Below are positions 27,796-36,248 of a stretch of DNA of 64,000 nt, one piece after another. Every line of letters begins with the position of its first letter. Position 1 is the stretch's first letter. Origin of the DNA: Pseudomonas sp. GGS8 (GTDB lineage: Bacteria > Pseudomonadota > Gammaproteobacteria > Pseudomonadales > Pseudomonadaceae); contig NZ_JALJWF010000001.1 in the NCBI RefSeq assembly GCF_024168645.1, positions 3,723,501 through 3,787,500 of the forward strand. Direction: 5' to 3'. Made by a program: the position numbers and the translations under genes. Below the pieces are notes generated by a model. That model was not told where the DNA came from, did not search any database, and saw only the letters and a program-made list of their open reading frames with translations.

Positions 27796-29274
27796 ATGGC
27801 GATGGACTTGACCAGCGCATTGCTGGGGCTGGCGGGCGCAGCACTGCCGTTGCTGGTACTGGCCTGGCAACTTCAGCGTCGGACGAGTACAGGGCAGGCC
27901 GAACTGGCGTTGCTGGAAGAGCGCCTGGCCATGGCCCAGCTGACGCAGGATGGCTTGAACGCCCAGCTCGACACCTGCCGTGATGAAGTCGCTGACCTGA
28001 GCCAGGCCAACGCCGCCAAACAGGCCGATCTGGCCGCCCTGCGCCGTGAAGTCGAATTGCTGCAGATCGAACGCGACGATGCTCGCGATGCAGCCCACGC
28101 CTGGAACATCGAACGTGCCGGCAAAGAAGCTGAGTTGCGTCGCCTGGACGCTCAGGCTGCCTCCCTCAGCGCCGAGTTGCGTGAGCAGCAGGAAAGCCAT
28201 CAGCAGCGCCTCAACGACTTGCAAGGCTCACGAGATGAATTGCGCGCGCAATTCGCCGAGCTGGCGGGCAAGATCTTCGACGAGCGCGAGCAGCGTTTTG
28301 CCGAAACCAGTCAGCAGCGTCTGGGGCAATTGCTCGATCCGTTGAAGGAGCGCATCCAGTCATTCGAAAAACGCGTTGAGGAAAGTTATCAGGCCGAGGC
28401 CCGCGAGCGCTTTTCCCTGGCCAAGGAGCTGGAGCGTCTGCAACAACTGAACCTGCGCCTGAGCGACGAAGCCACCAACCTTACCCGTGCCTTGAAAGGG
28501 CAGAAAACCCAAGGCAATTGGGGTGAACTGATTCTTGAGCGAGTGCTTGAGCACGCGGGCCTGGAGAAGGGGCGCGAGTACCAGACCCAGGTCAATCTCA
28601 AGGGGCCGGACGGTGAGCGATTCCAGCCGGATGTGATTATTTACCTGCCTGGCGACAAGCAGGTCGTGGTCGATTCCAAAGTCAGCCTCACGGCTTATCA
28701 GCAATATGTGGCCGCCGAAGACGACGGTATCGGCCAGATCGCCATCAAGCAGCACGTACTGTCGCTGCGCAATCACGTCAAAGGCCTGGCTGGCAAGGAT
28801 TACAAGCGGCTCGACGGTTTACACAGCCTGGATTTCGTCCTGCTTTTCGTCCCGATCGAAGCGGCGTTTTCCGCGGCGTTACAGGCTGAGCCAACGCTGT
28901 TTCAGGAGGCCTTCGACCGCAATATCGTGATCGTCAGCCCGACCACGTTGCTGGCCACTTTGCGCGTCATCGACAGCCTGTGGAAGCAGGAGCGCCAGAG
29001 CCAGAACGCCAGGGAAATCGCCGAGCGCGCCGGGTGGCTGTACGACAAGTTCGTGTTGTTCATTCAGGATCTGGATGAGGTCGGCAATCGCTTGCAGCAA
29101 CTGGACAAGGCCTACAGCTCTGCCCGCAATAAGCTGACAGAAGGTCGTGGCAATCTGGTCAGTCGCAGCGAACAGCTCAAGTTGCTTGGCGCCCGGGCCA
29201 GCAAGAGCTTGCCGGCGGATCTGCTGGAGCGGGCGATGACGGATGTCGATGGTTTGGCCGAGTTGCCGGAGTAG
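27796..29274 (+). CDS. rmuC: DNA recombination protein RmuC
   Basis: 492 aa. One N-terminal hydrophobic segment (residues 5-22), a long coiled coil (about 30-180, ending AELAGKIFDEREQRF), then the nuclease-like domain with TQGNWGELILERVLEHAGLEKGREY, QPDVIIYLPGDKQVVVDSKVSL and the final LLARATLRVIDSLW-type region. The PDVI...VVDSK pattern resembles PD-(D/E)XK active sites. RmuC limits inversion between short inverted repeats. Starts at 27790 (GTG) or 27802 are possible; AGGAG 5 nt before 27796 favours this one. Confidence 0.95.
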   Translation: MAMDLTSALLGLAGAALPLLVLAWQLQRRTSTGQAELALLEERLAMAQLTQDGLNAQLDTCRDEVADLSQANAAKQADLAALRREVELLQIERDDARDAAHAWNIERAGKEAELRRLDAQAASLSAELREQQESHQQRLNDLQGSRDELRAQFAELAGKIFDEREQRFAETSQQRLGQLLDPLKERIQSFEKRVEESYQAEARERFSLAKELERLQQLNLRLSDEATNLTRALKGQKTQGNWGELILERVLEHAGLEKGREYQTQVNLKGPDGERFQPDVIIYLPGDKQVVVDSKVSLTAYQQYVAAEDDGIGQIAIKQHVLSLRNHVKGLAGKDYKRLDGLHSLDFVLLFVPIEAAFSAALQAEPTLFQEAFDRNIVIVSPTTLLATLRVIDSLWKQERQSQNAREIAERAGWLYDKFVLFIQDLDEVGNRLQQLDKAYSSARNKLTEGRGNLVSRSEQLKLLGARASKSLPADLLERAMTDVDGLAELPE

Positions 29275-29280
29275 CCGAAA

Positions 29281-29307
29281 AGCTTCGCGAGCAAGCCCCC
29301 TACAGGG
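29281..29307. repeat. Single REP-like remnant
   Basis: GCTTCGCGAGCAAGCCCCCT followed by ACAGG is one half of a REP pair, between the convergent rmuC and sensor kinase genes. Confidence 0.6.
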
Positions 29308-29322
29308 TTCAATCCTGCGGTG

Positions 29323-32300
29323 TTACAACGGCAAATGCCGACTCAACAACGCCCGTAACGCGGCCGGCTTCACCGGTTTGGCCAGGTAATCCAGGCCTGC
29401 TGCATGCACCTGGGCCACGGTTTCCGGCCGTCCATCGGCGCTGATCACCACCCCCGGCACCGGCTCGCCCAGTTGCGTACGCAACCACGCCATCAAATCA
29501 GTTCCGGTCTCGCCATCGTCCAGGTGGTAATCCACCAGCGCTAACTGTGGGCGCATCCCGTCGCTGAGCAGCGTCGCGCATTCATCACGGTTGCGCGCGG
29601 TCCAGACCTGGCAGCCCCAACGCGTGAGCAGGCTGTTCATGCCAATCAGGATGCTGTCTTCATTATCGATGCACAGCACTTGCGCGCCGCCGAGCAAATG
29701 GCCATTGAGCTCGGCAACTTTGGCCGGCGCCGCAGTCTGTGCCCGAGCCAACGGCACGCTGACACTGAACACGCTTCCGCGACCCGGCCAGGAGCGCACG
29801 CTCAAGGTGTGACCGAGCACGCGGCACAGTCCATCGGCAATCGCCAGGCCCAGGCCCAGGCCTTTCTCGGCCCGGGTCTGGTGGCTGTCGAGGCGTTTGA
29901 ACTCTTCGAAAATCACCTTCTGTTTGTCTTCCGGAATGCCCGGTCCACGGTCCCAGACCTCCAGGCACAGCTCGCCGTTACGTCGCCGAACGCCGAGCAG
30001 CACGGGGCCTTTGGCGTAGCGGAAGGCATTGGTCAGGAAGTTCTGCAAGATCCGTCGCAGCAGTTTGATGTCGCTGTCGACCCGTAGCGCACTGCCTCGG
30101 ACGCGGAATGTCAGCCCCTGTTCCTGAGCCAGCGCCTTGAACTCGGCACCCAGCGTATGGAATAACTCATTGAGTACAAAGGGCTTGCGATCAGGGTTGA
30201 TCTTGCCGTTTTCCAGACGGGAAATGTCCAGCAGATCACTGATCAGGTCTTCGGCCGAACGCAGTGAACTGTCCAGGTGATGAACCAGCTTCTGCGCTTC
30301 GCTGGACAAACCTTCTTCCTGATGGGAGAGGGCGGCAGAGAACAGCCGCGCAGCGTTCAGCGGTTGCATCAAGTCATGGCTGACGGCGGCCAGGAAACGG
30401 GTTTTCGACTGGTTGGCCGATTCGGCGGTGCCCTTGGCTTCGGTCAGGGCAAGGTTGAGTTGTGACAGCTCGTGGGTCCGCTCGGCGACCCGCCGCTCAA
30501 GGCCTTCATTGGCTTCGGTCAGCGCCTGCTCAGCCTCGCGGAACGCGGTGATGTCGGTGAAACTCATGACGAAACCGCCGCCGGGCATCGGGTTGCCGAT
30601 CAGCTCGATCACTCGGCCGTTGGGGAACAGTCGTTCGGAGGTATGGGCGCGGCCCTGACGCATCCAGTGCAGGCGGCGGGCGACGTGCACTTCCGCTTCG
30701 CCGGGTCCGCACAGGCCGCGCTCGGCGTTGTAGCGAATGATGTCGGCAATCGGCCGGCCGACGCTGATCAGGCCGTCGGGGTAGTTGAACAGCTCCAGGT
30801 AACGCCGGTTCCAGGCCACCAGTTTCAGCGACTGGTCGATCACGCTGATGCCTTGGGTGATGTTCTCGATGGCGCCTTGCAGCAGGGCGCGGTTGAACTG
30901 CAGCACTTCTGAGGTTTCGTCGGCGATCCGTACGACGTCCTCCAGTTGCATTTCCCGACCTTCGATGGCAGCTTTTACCACCGCCCGAGTCGAAGAGGCG
31001 CCGAGTACACCGGCCAGCAAGCGTTCGGTATGGGCGATCCATTCACCGTCGGCGTTCTGGTTCGGGTTGAAGCCTTTGCCTTGGCGGTAGGCGAAACGGA
31101 TGAAGCTCTGACGGGCTCGTTCTTCGCCGACAAACCGGGCAGCCAGTTGCAGCAAATCGTCGATTTGTACCGCCAGCATCGAGCGGGCGTTGGGGCGGGC
31201 GCTGATTTCCTGGCCGATGAAGCGACCGGCCTGCCAGTGCTCCGAAACCCGCGTGCGTGACAGCACCGAGACCCAGGCGAACAAGGTGAAGTTGCCCGCT
31301 AGCGACAACACCACACCTTGAGTCAGTGGCGTGATCGGCAGGTTCAGCGGGTTGCTTTGCAGCCAGGCCAGGCCCGGAAAACTGCTCAAGGGCAAGCCGA
31401 GACTGTTGGCGGCAATCGGCAACACCAGGGTGTAGAGCCAGAGAAACGTCCCGGTAGCCAGCCCGGCAAACACGCCACGGCGGTTAGCCTGTTTCCAGTA
31501 CAGCGCGCCGAGCATGGCCGGGGCCAGTTGGGTCACGGCGGCGAAGGCGATCTGGCCGATGGTTGCCAGGCTCGCGGTCGAGCCCAGCAGGCGATAGCTG
31601 ACGTAGGCCAGCAGCAGAATGATCACGATGCTCACCCGGCGCACCGAAAGCATCCACTGGCGGAACACTTCGAATGGCCGCTCGGCGTTGTTGCGTCGTA
31701 GCAACCACGGCAGCAGCATGTCGTTGGAGAGCATGGTCGACAGCGCTACGCTGGCCACGATCACCATGCCGGTCGCCGCCGAAGCGCCACCGATAAACGC
31801 GAGCATCGCCAGGGCAGGGTGAGATTGGGCCAGAGGCAGGCTGATGACGAATGAGTCCGGCAGCACCGAACTGGGCAGCAACATCTGACCGGCCAGTGCA
31901 ATCGGCACCACAAACAGCGCCGCCAACGCCAGATAGGTCGGAAACACCCATTTGGCCAAGCGCAAATCCTGGGGATCGATGTTTTCCACCACCGTCACGT
32001 GGAACTGCCGGGGCAGGCAGATGATCGCCATCATTGCCACGCCGGTCTGCACCACCATGGACGGCCAGTTGATGGTTTCCTTCCAGTACGCTTCCAGGCG
32101 CGGGGCGAGCATGGCCTGGTTGAAGAGGTCGTCGAAACCGTCGTACAGGCCGTAGGTCACGAACGCGCCGACCGCGAGAAAAGCGAACAGCTTGACCAGC
32201 GATTCAAAGGCAATCGCCAGCACCATGCCGCGATGGTGTTCCGTGGCGTCGAGGTTGCGGGTACCGAAAACGATGGTGAACAGCGCCAGCACCAAGGATA

Positions 32301-32793
32301 CGATCAGCGCCGTGTCTTGCGCGCGCGTGCCCATGGCGTCGGCGCCGGCGCCGATCAACAGGTTCACGCCCAGCACGATGCCCTTGAGCTGCAAGGCGAT
32401 GTAGGGCAGTACGCCGACCAGGCAAATCAGCGCGACGACTACCGCCAGGGATTGGGATTTGCCATAGCGAGCGGCGATGAAGTCGGCGATGGAGGTGATG
32501 TTCTCCTGTTTGCTGATCATCACCATTTTTTGCAGGACCCACGGCGCGCACACCAGCAGCAGGATCGGCCCGAGGTAGATCGGCAGGAATGACCAGAGTT
32601 GTTCGGCCGCCTGGCCCACGGCGCCAAAGAACGTCCAGCTGGTGCAATAAACCGCCAGCGACAGGCTGTACACCCAGGCACGCACTCGTGGCGGCAACGG
32701 CGTGCTGCGACGGTCGCCGTAAAAGGCGATGGCGAACAGGATGGCCATATAGGCCAGGGCGACAATGGCGATCAGCCCGGTGGACAGCGACAT
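29323..32793 (-). CDS. Hybrid sensor histidine kinase with sodium/solute-symporter domain
   Basis: 1156 aa. Order: SSS-family membrane domain (about 12-13 helices, residues 1-500), a PAS domain with short coiled coils (about 620-780), DHp with phospho-His in AAVSHDLMQPLNAARLFSA (near 800), HATPase with NAFRYA, DRGPGIPEDK and GLGLGLAIADGL, then a receiver with acceptor Asp in LALVDYHLDDG (near 1090) and Lys in DYLAKPVKP. The architecture is that of CbrA-like kinases plus a receiver, so it may sense or transport a nutrient. ATG at 32793 has SD GGAG 6 nt upstream. No partner regulator is adjacent. Confidence 0.92.
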   Translation of the reverse strand: MSLSTGLIAIVALAYMAILFAIAFYGDRRSTPLPPRVRAWVYSLSLAVYCTSWTFFGAVGQAAEQLWSFLPIYLGPILLLVCAPWVLQKMVMISKQENITSIADFIAARYGKSQSLAVVVALICLVGVLPYIALQLKGIVLGVNLLIGAGADAMGTRAQDTALIVSLVLALFTIVFGTRNLDATEHHRGMVLAIAFESLVKLFAFLAVGAFVTYGLYDGFDDLFNQAMLAPRLEAYWKETINWPSMVVQTGVAMMAIICLPRQFHVTVVENIDPQDLRLAKWVFPTYLALAALFVVPIALAGQMLLPSSVLPDSFVISLPLAQSHPALAMLAFIGGASAATGMVIVASVALSTMLSNDMLLPWLLRRNNAERPFEVFRQWMLSVRRVSIVIILLLAYVSYRLLGSTASLATIGQIAFAAVTQLAPAMLGALYWKQANRRGVFAGLATGTFLWLYTLVLPIAANSLGLPLSSFPGLAWLQSNPLNLPITPLTQGVVLSLAGNFTLFAWVSVLSRTRVSEHWQAGRFIGQEISARPNARSMLAVQIDDLLQLAARFVGEERARQSFIRFAYRQGKGFNPNQNADGEWIAHTERLLAGVLGASSTRAVVKAAIEGREMQLEDVVRIADETSEVLQFNRALLQGAIENITQGISVIDQSLKLVAWNRRYLELFNYPDGLISVGRPIADIIRYNAERGLCGPGEAEVHVARRLHWMRQGRAHTSERLFPNGRVIELIGNPMPGGGFVMSFTDITAFREAEQALTEANEGLERRVAERTHELSQLNLALTEAKGTAESANQSKTRFLAAVSHDLMQPLNAARLFSAALSHQEEGLSSEAQKLVHHLDSSLRSAEDLISDLLDISRLENGKINPDRKPFVLNELFHTLGAEFKALAQEQGLTFRVRGSALRVDSDIKLLRRILQNFLTNAFRYAKGPVLLGVRRRNGELCLEVWDRGPGIPEDKQKVIFEEFKRLDSHQTRAEKGLGLGLAIADGLCRVLGHTLSVRSWPGRGSVFSVSVPLARAQTAAPAKVAELNGHLLGGAQVLCIDNEDSILIGMNSLLTRWGCQVWTARNRDECATLLSDGMRPQLALVDYHLDDGETGTDLMAWLRTQLGEPVPGVVISADGRPETVAQVHAAGLDYLAKPVKPAALRALLSRHLPL

Positions 32794-32941
32794 GGGAACT
32801 CCAGACAAAAAACATCCGGGACTGCGCCCGATCCAGACAGTCTCGCATGACCGCCTGAGTTAGTCAGTGTCGACCAAGGTCGTGGCGTGGCGGGGTGTCG
32901 CAGGTTGGGAGTCCGCTGGATCTTTGGTGTCTTTTCGGGCT

Positions 32942-33008
32942 TCTTCGCGGGCAAGCCGCGCGCCTACAGGTATTACGTCTTATAGGAGCGAGGCTTGCCC
33001 GCGAAGGC
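32942..33008. repeat. REPIN
   Basis: TCTTCGCGGGCAAGCC at the left faces GGCTTGCCCGCGAAGG at the right, 35-40 nt apart, between two minus-strand genes. Confidence 0.85.
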
Positions 33009-33012
33009 GGCG

Positions 33013-33552
33013 TTACTGACTCAATGCAATATCGATCAACCGATGCAACTCATCGACCTCCAGCGCCTGCGCCGCAAACAGGATGCGAAACACCGTGGGT
33101 GCTACCACCATATTGATCAACCGGTCGACACTTGGCCGTGGTTGATCGGGATAGCGATCCAGAATGGTCTGCAACTGCCCACCAATGATCGTCACGCAAT
33201 AGCCCGGCGTGGCACTGGATTGCACGTCGCGCATCATGTTGCGCCCGGGTTCGGAGCTCATTTCGTCCAGATACTGCTCCGCCCAGGCCCGCACGTCACC
33301 GCGCAGGCTGCCGGTATTGGCCGGCTCACTGTCGGGGCGCATGCGGGCGATGGCGACATCGGCCAGCAGTGCCGACAGATCACCCCAGCGCCGGTAAATA
33401 GTCGACGGCGTCACCCCGGCCCGGGCAGCAATTTGCGGCACAGTCACGCAGGCTCGGTCCTGCTCTTCGAGGAGCGCGCGGACGGCCGAATGAATCGATT
33501 CTTGAACCCTGGCGCTGCGGCCGCCGGGGCGTAAACCTTCTTTAATAGTCAT
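33013..33552 (-). CDS. TetR/AcrR family transcriptional regulator
   Basis: 179 aa. Helix-turn-helix VTVPQIAARAGVTPSTIYRRWGDLSALLADVA (about residues 36-67, recognition helix STIYRRW). The C-terminal ligand domain includes RAWAEQYLDEMSSEPGR and ends HRLIDIALSQ. Divergent from an MFS exporter with a 91-nt spacer that contains a long perfect inverted repeat, so it most likely represses that exporter. SD is weak. Confidence 0.92.
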   Translation of the reverse strand: MTIKEGLRPGGRSARVQESIHSAVRALLEEQDRACVTVPQIAARAGVTPSTIYRRWGDLSALLADVAIARMRPDSEPANTGSLRGDVRAWAEQYLDEMSSEPGRNMMRDVQSSATPGYCVTIIGGQLQTILDRYPDQPRPSVDRLINMVVAPTVFRILFAAQALEVDELHRLIDIALSQ

Positions 33553-33598
33553 ACGGTGGACCTTAACACAAAGAATTTGCTTTAAGAGAAAGTCAGTA

Positions 33599-33641
33599 GC
33601 ACACTCCGCAAAAGCAAAATATTAGCTTTTGCGGAGTGTGC
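33599..33641. promoter_or_regulatory. Perfect 17-bp inverted repeat, operator and/or RNA hairpin
   Basis: Left arm GCACACTCCGCAAAAGC (33599-33615), right arm its exact reverse complement (33625-33641), 9-nt A/T spacer. It lies between the divergent tetR and MFS genes. The right arm contains the GGAG ribosome site of the MFS gene, whose ATG is 3 nt beyond the arm. Confidence 0.8.
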
Positions 33642-33643
33642 TC

Positions 33644-34834
33644 ATGTCTCTTCCAGCGACAAATCGTTCCAGCCTGTGGTTTCTGGCGATCACCTTACTC
33701 AGTTTTCTCGCCGCTTCCACCGCGCCGACCCCGTTGTATCACCTCTATCAGGAACACCTGCAATTCTCGGCAGCGACCCTGACCCTGATTTTTGGCGTCT
33801 ACGCCCTCAGCTTGTTGGCGGCGCTGCTCACGGTCGGTTCGCTCTCGGATTATCTGGGACGCAAGCCGGTGATTTTTACCGCTGTATTGCTGAACATGCT
33901 GGCGATGTTGCTGTTCATCAACGCGGACAGCGTTGCTTGGCTGATCAGTGCGCGGGTCCTGCAGGGGTTTGCCACGGGAATGGCCACCGCCGTTTTGAGT
34001 GCAGCGCTGCTGGATACCGACCGTCAGCAAGGGCCGATGGTCAACAGCGTTGCGCCGTTGCTGGGCATGGCGCTGGGTGCCATGGGGTGCGGTTTATTGG
34101 CCGAGTTTGCGCCGCTGCCGCTGCAATTGACCTATTGGGTGCTGTTCGCGCTGTTTGTGATGCAAGCGCTGTACGTCTGGCGCCTGCCGGAAAGCGTCAG
34201 TCGACAACCGGGTGCCTGGGCCTCGCTGCGCCCGACCCTGCATGTGCCGATTCAGGCGCGGCGAATGTTGTGGCGGGTGCTGCCGATAGACCTCGCGGTG
34301 TGGGCGCTTGGCGGCTTTTTTGCCTCCTTGGCGCCGTCTCTGGTGCGGACGGCCACCGGGTCGACGTCGAACTTGATTGGCGGTGCGACGGTGGCCGTGT
34401 TGACGGTGACCGGTGCCTCGATGATCTACACCTTGCGCAATCGGCCGGCCGACAAGGTCTTGCTGCTGGGCGCGAGCTTGCTGCCCGCAGGCGTCGCGCT
34501 GATTCTGCTGGCGGTCCACAGCGCCAGCCTGCCATTGTTTTTCTTCGGAACTCTGGTGGCGGGCGGCGGTTTTGGCGCGGGCTTCCTGGGTGCCCTGCGA
34601 AGCATCGTGCCGCTGGCTTTGCCTCATGAGCGAGCCGGATTGATGTCGGCGTTTTATGTGCTCAGTTATCTGGCGTTCTGCTTACCGTCGTTGCTGGCCG
34701 GTAATCTGACCCGCACCTTTGGGCTGGTGGCGACCACCGACGGTTACGGCGCGGTACTGATCATCCTGTCGCTCGGTGCGCTGATCGGGTTGCTTCGTGA
34801 GCGGTCCGTCAAAGTCTGTGGCGTCGATGTCTGA
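33644..34834 (+). CDS. MFS transporter (drug-efflux type), TetR-linked
   Basis: 396 aa, twelve segments. ATG at 33644 follows GGAG and gives MSLPATNRSSLWFLAITLLS. Motif A appears as GSLSDYLGRKPVIFTAVLLN between helices 2 and 3. ASTAPTPLYHLYQEHLQFSAATLTLIFGVYALSLLAALL (region residues 24-62) resembles the EmrD/bicyclomycin-type family. Substrate unknown. The start region can be trapped in a 17-bp hairpin. Confidence 0.88.
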   Translation: MSLPATNRSSLWFLAITLLSFLAASTAPTPLYHLYQEHLQFSAATLTLIFGVYALSLLAALLTVGSLSDYLGRKPVIFTAVLLNMLAMLLFINADSVAWLISARVLQGFATGMATAVLSAALLDTDRQQGPMVNSVAPLLGMALGAMGCGLLAEFAPLPLQLTYWVLFALFVMQALYVWRLPESVSRQPGAWASLRPTLHVPIQARRMLWRVLPIDLAVWALGGFFASLAPSLVRTATGSTSNLIGGATVAVLTVTGASMIYTLRNRPADKVLLLGASLLPAGVALILLAVHSASLPLFFFGTLVAGGGFGAGFLGALRSIVPLALPHERAGLMSAFYVLSYLAFCLPSLLAGNLTRTFGLVATTDGYGAVLIILSLGALIGLLRERSVKVCGVDV

Positions 34835-34890
34835 TGACCGTCAGCCTTGGCGCAGCCCTTCATCTCGACTGAGCGCAGCGTCTGATGCTA

Positions 34891-34907
34891 TATCTGTAAA
34901 ACAGATA
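34891..34907. promoter_or_regulatory. Interrupted palindrome upstream of the TDT gene
   Basis: TATCTGT-AAA-ACAGATA, perfect 7-bp arms with 3-nt spacer, about 90 nt before the ATG and 57 nt after the MFS stop. Possible operator; no regulator gene is beside it. Confidence 0.4.
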
Positions 34908-34994
34908 ACAGTTAGAGAAATTACCCGTTATATCGATATTCGATTCAGATCTACCATGAACTCCACCTCATCAGAGGACAGGAGTTCCTTCATC

Positions 34995-36146
34995 ATGACC
35001 TGCACCAGCTACATTAAACCCGGTATCAAGCCGCTCAGTCATTTGCAGCACCCAAGAGAAGCTATTCGCCAATTCACCCCGAACTGGTTCGCCGCGACCA
35101 TGGGCACCGGGGTATTGGCACTCGTGCTCGCGCAACTGCCTCTGGCAATACCCGGCTTGCAGGCGCTCGCCGAAGGCCTGTGGCTGTTCAATATTGGCCT
35201 GTTTGTGTTGTTCACGGCCATGTACACCGCGCGTTGGGTACTGTTCTTCGACGAGGCGCGGCGGATTTTCGGTCACTCCACAGTTTCGATGTTTTTCGGC
35301 ACCATTCCCATGGGCCTTGCGACCATCATCAATGGCTTTCTGCTGTTCGGCCTGCCGCGTTGGGGCGACGGTGTGATTCATGTCGTCGAAGTGCTGTGGT
35401 GGCTGGACGTGGCGATGTCGCTGGCCTGTGGCGTACTGATTCCCTACATGATGTTCACTCGCCAGGAACACAGCATTGACCAGATGACCGCCGTCTGGCT
35501 GTTGCCGGTGGTGGCGGCGGAAGTGGCGGCTGCCAGTGGTGGCTTGCTGGCGCCGCACTTGGTCGATGCTCATTCACAACTGGTGGTGCTGGTCACCAGC
35601 TACGTGCTCTGGGCTTTTTCCCTGCCGGTGGCGTTCAGTATTCTGACCATCCTGTTGTTGCGCATGGCCTTGCATAAATTGCCCCACGAAAACATGGCCG
35701 CCTCGAGCTGGCTGGCGCTTGGGCCGATTGGCACGGGTGCGCTGGGTATGTTGCTGCTGGGGGCCGACGCGCCGGCGATTTTTGCCGCCAACGGTCTGCC
35801 GGGGATCGGTGAAATAGCTGAGGGGCTTGGACTGGTGGCCGGGATCACGCTGTGGGGCTTCGGGTTCTGGTGGATGCTGATGGCGCTGCTGATCACCGTG
35901 CGTTACTTGCGCACCGGTATCCCGTTCAACCTCGGCTGGTGGGGTTTTACTTTCCCGCTGGGTGTCTATTCGCTGACTACGCTGAAACTGGCCAGCACCT
36001 TGAGCCTGACGTTTTTCAGTGTCTTTGGTTGCGGGTTGGTGGCCATGCTGGCGGCGATGTGGCTGATTGTCGCCAAACGTACGGTGCAGGGCGCGTGGCG
36101 TGGCGAGTTGTTTGTCTCGCCGTGCATCGCAGGATTAAAGAAATAA
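34995..36146 (+). CDS. TDT family transporter (TehA/SLAC1-like)
   Basis: 383 aa, ten membrane segments. The start at 34995 has GGAG 10 nt upstream; an ATG at 34956 is an alternative. QFTPNWFAATMGTGVLALVL is the family start block (NWFxxTMGTG) and GTGALGMLLLGADAP lies in the second half. TDT proteins carry C4-dicarboxylates, tellurite or anions; TehA-type members are anion channels. Which one applies cannot be told. No tehB methyltransferase beside it. Confidence 0.9.
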   Translation: MTCTSYIKPGIKPLSHLQHPREAIRQFTPNWFAATMGTGVLALVLAQLPLAIPGLQALAEGLWLFNIGLFVLFTAMYTARWVLFFDEARRIFGHSTVSMFFGTIPMGLATIINGFLLFGLPRWGDGVIHVVEVLWWLDVAMSLACGVLIPYMMFTRQEHSIDQMTAVWLLPVVAAEVAAASGGLLAPHLVDAHSQLVVLVTSYVLWAFSLPVAFSILTILLLRMALHKLPHENMAASSWLALGPIGTGALGMLLLGADAPAIFAANGLPGIGEIAEGLGLVAGITLWGFGFWWMLMALLITVRYLRTGIPFNLGWWGFTFPLGVYSLTTLKLASTLSLTFFSVFGCGLVAMLAAMWLIVAKRTVQGAWRGELFVSPCIAGLKK

Positions 36147-36248
36147 CCGGCAAAGATTAGGTAATGTGTGTGGCCTGGATCGACGTTCGACATTCCAATA
36201 ACAGTATCCACGCCACCCTCTACCAAAAAAATCAGGGACACATGGAAG

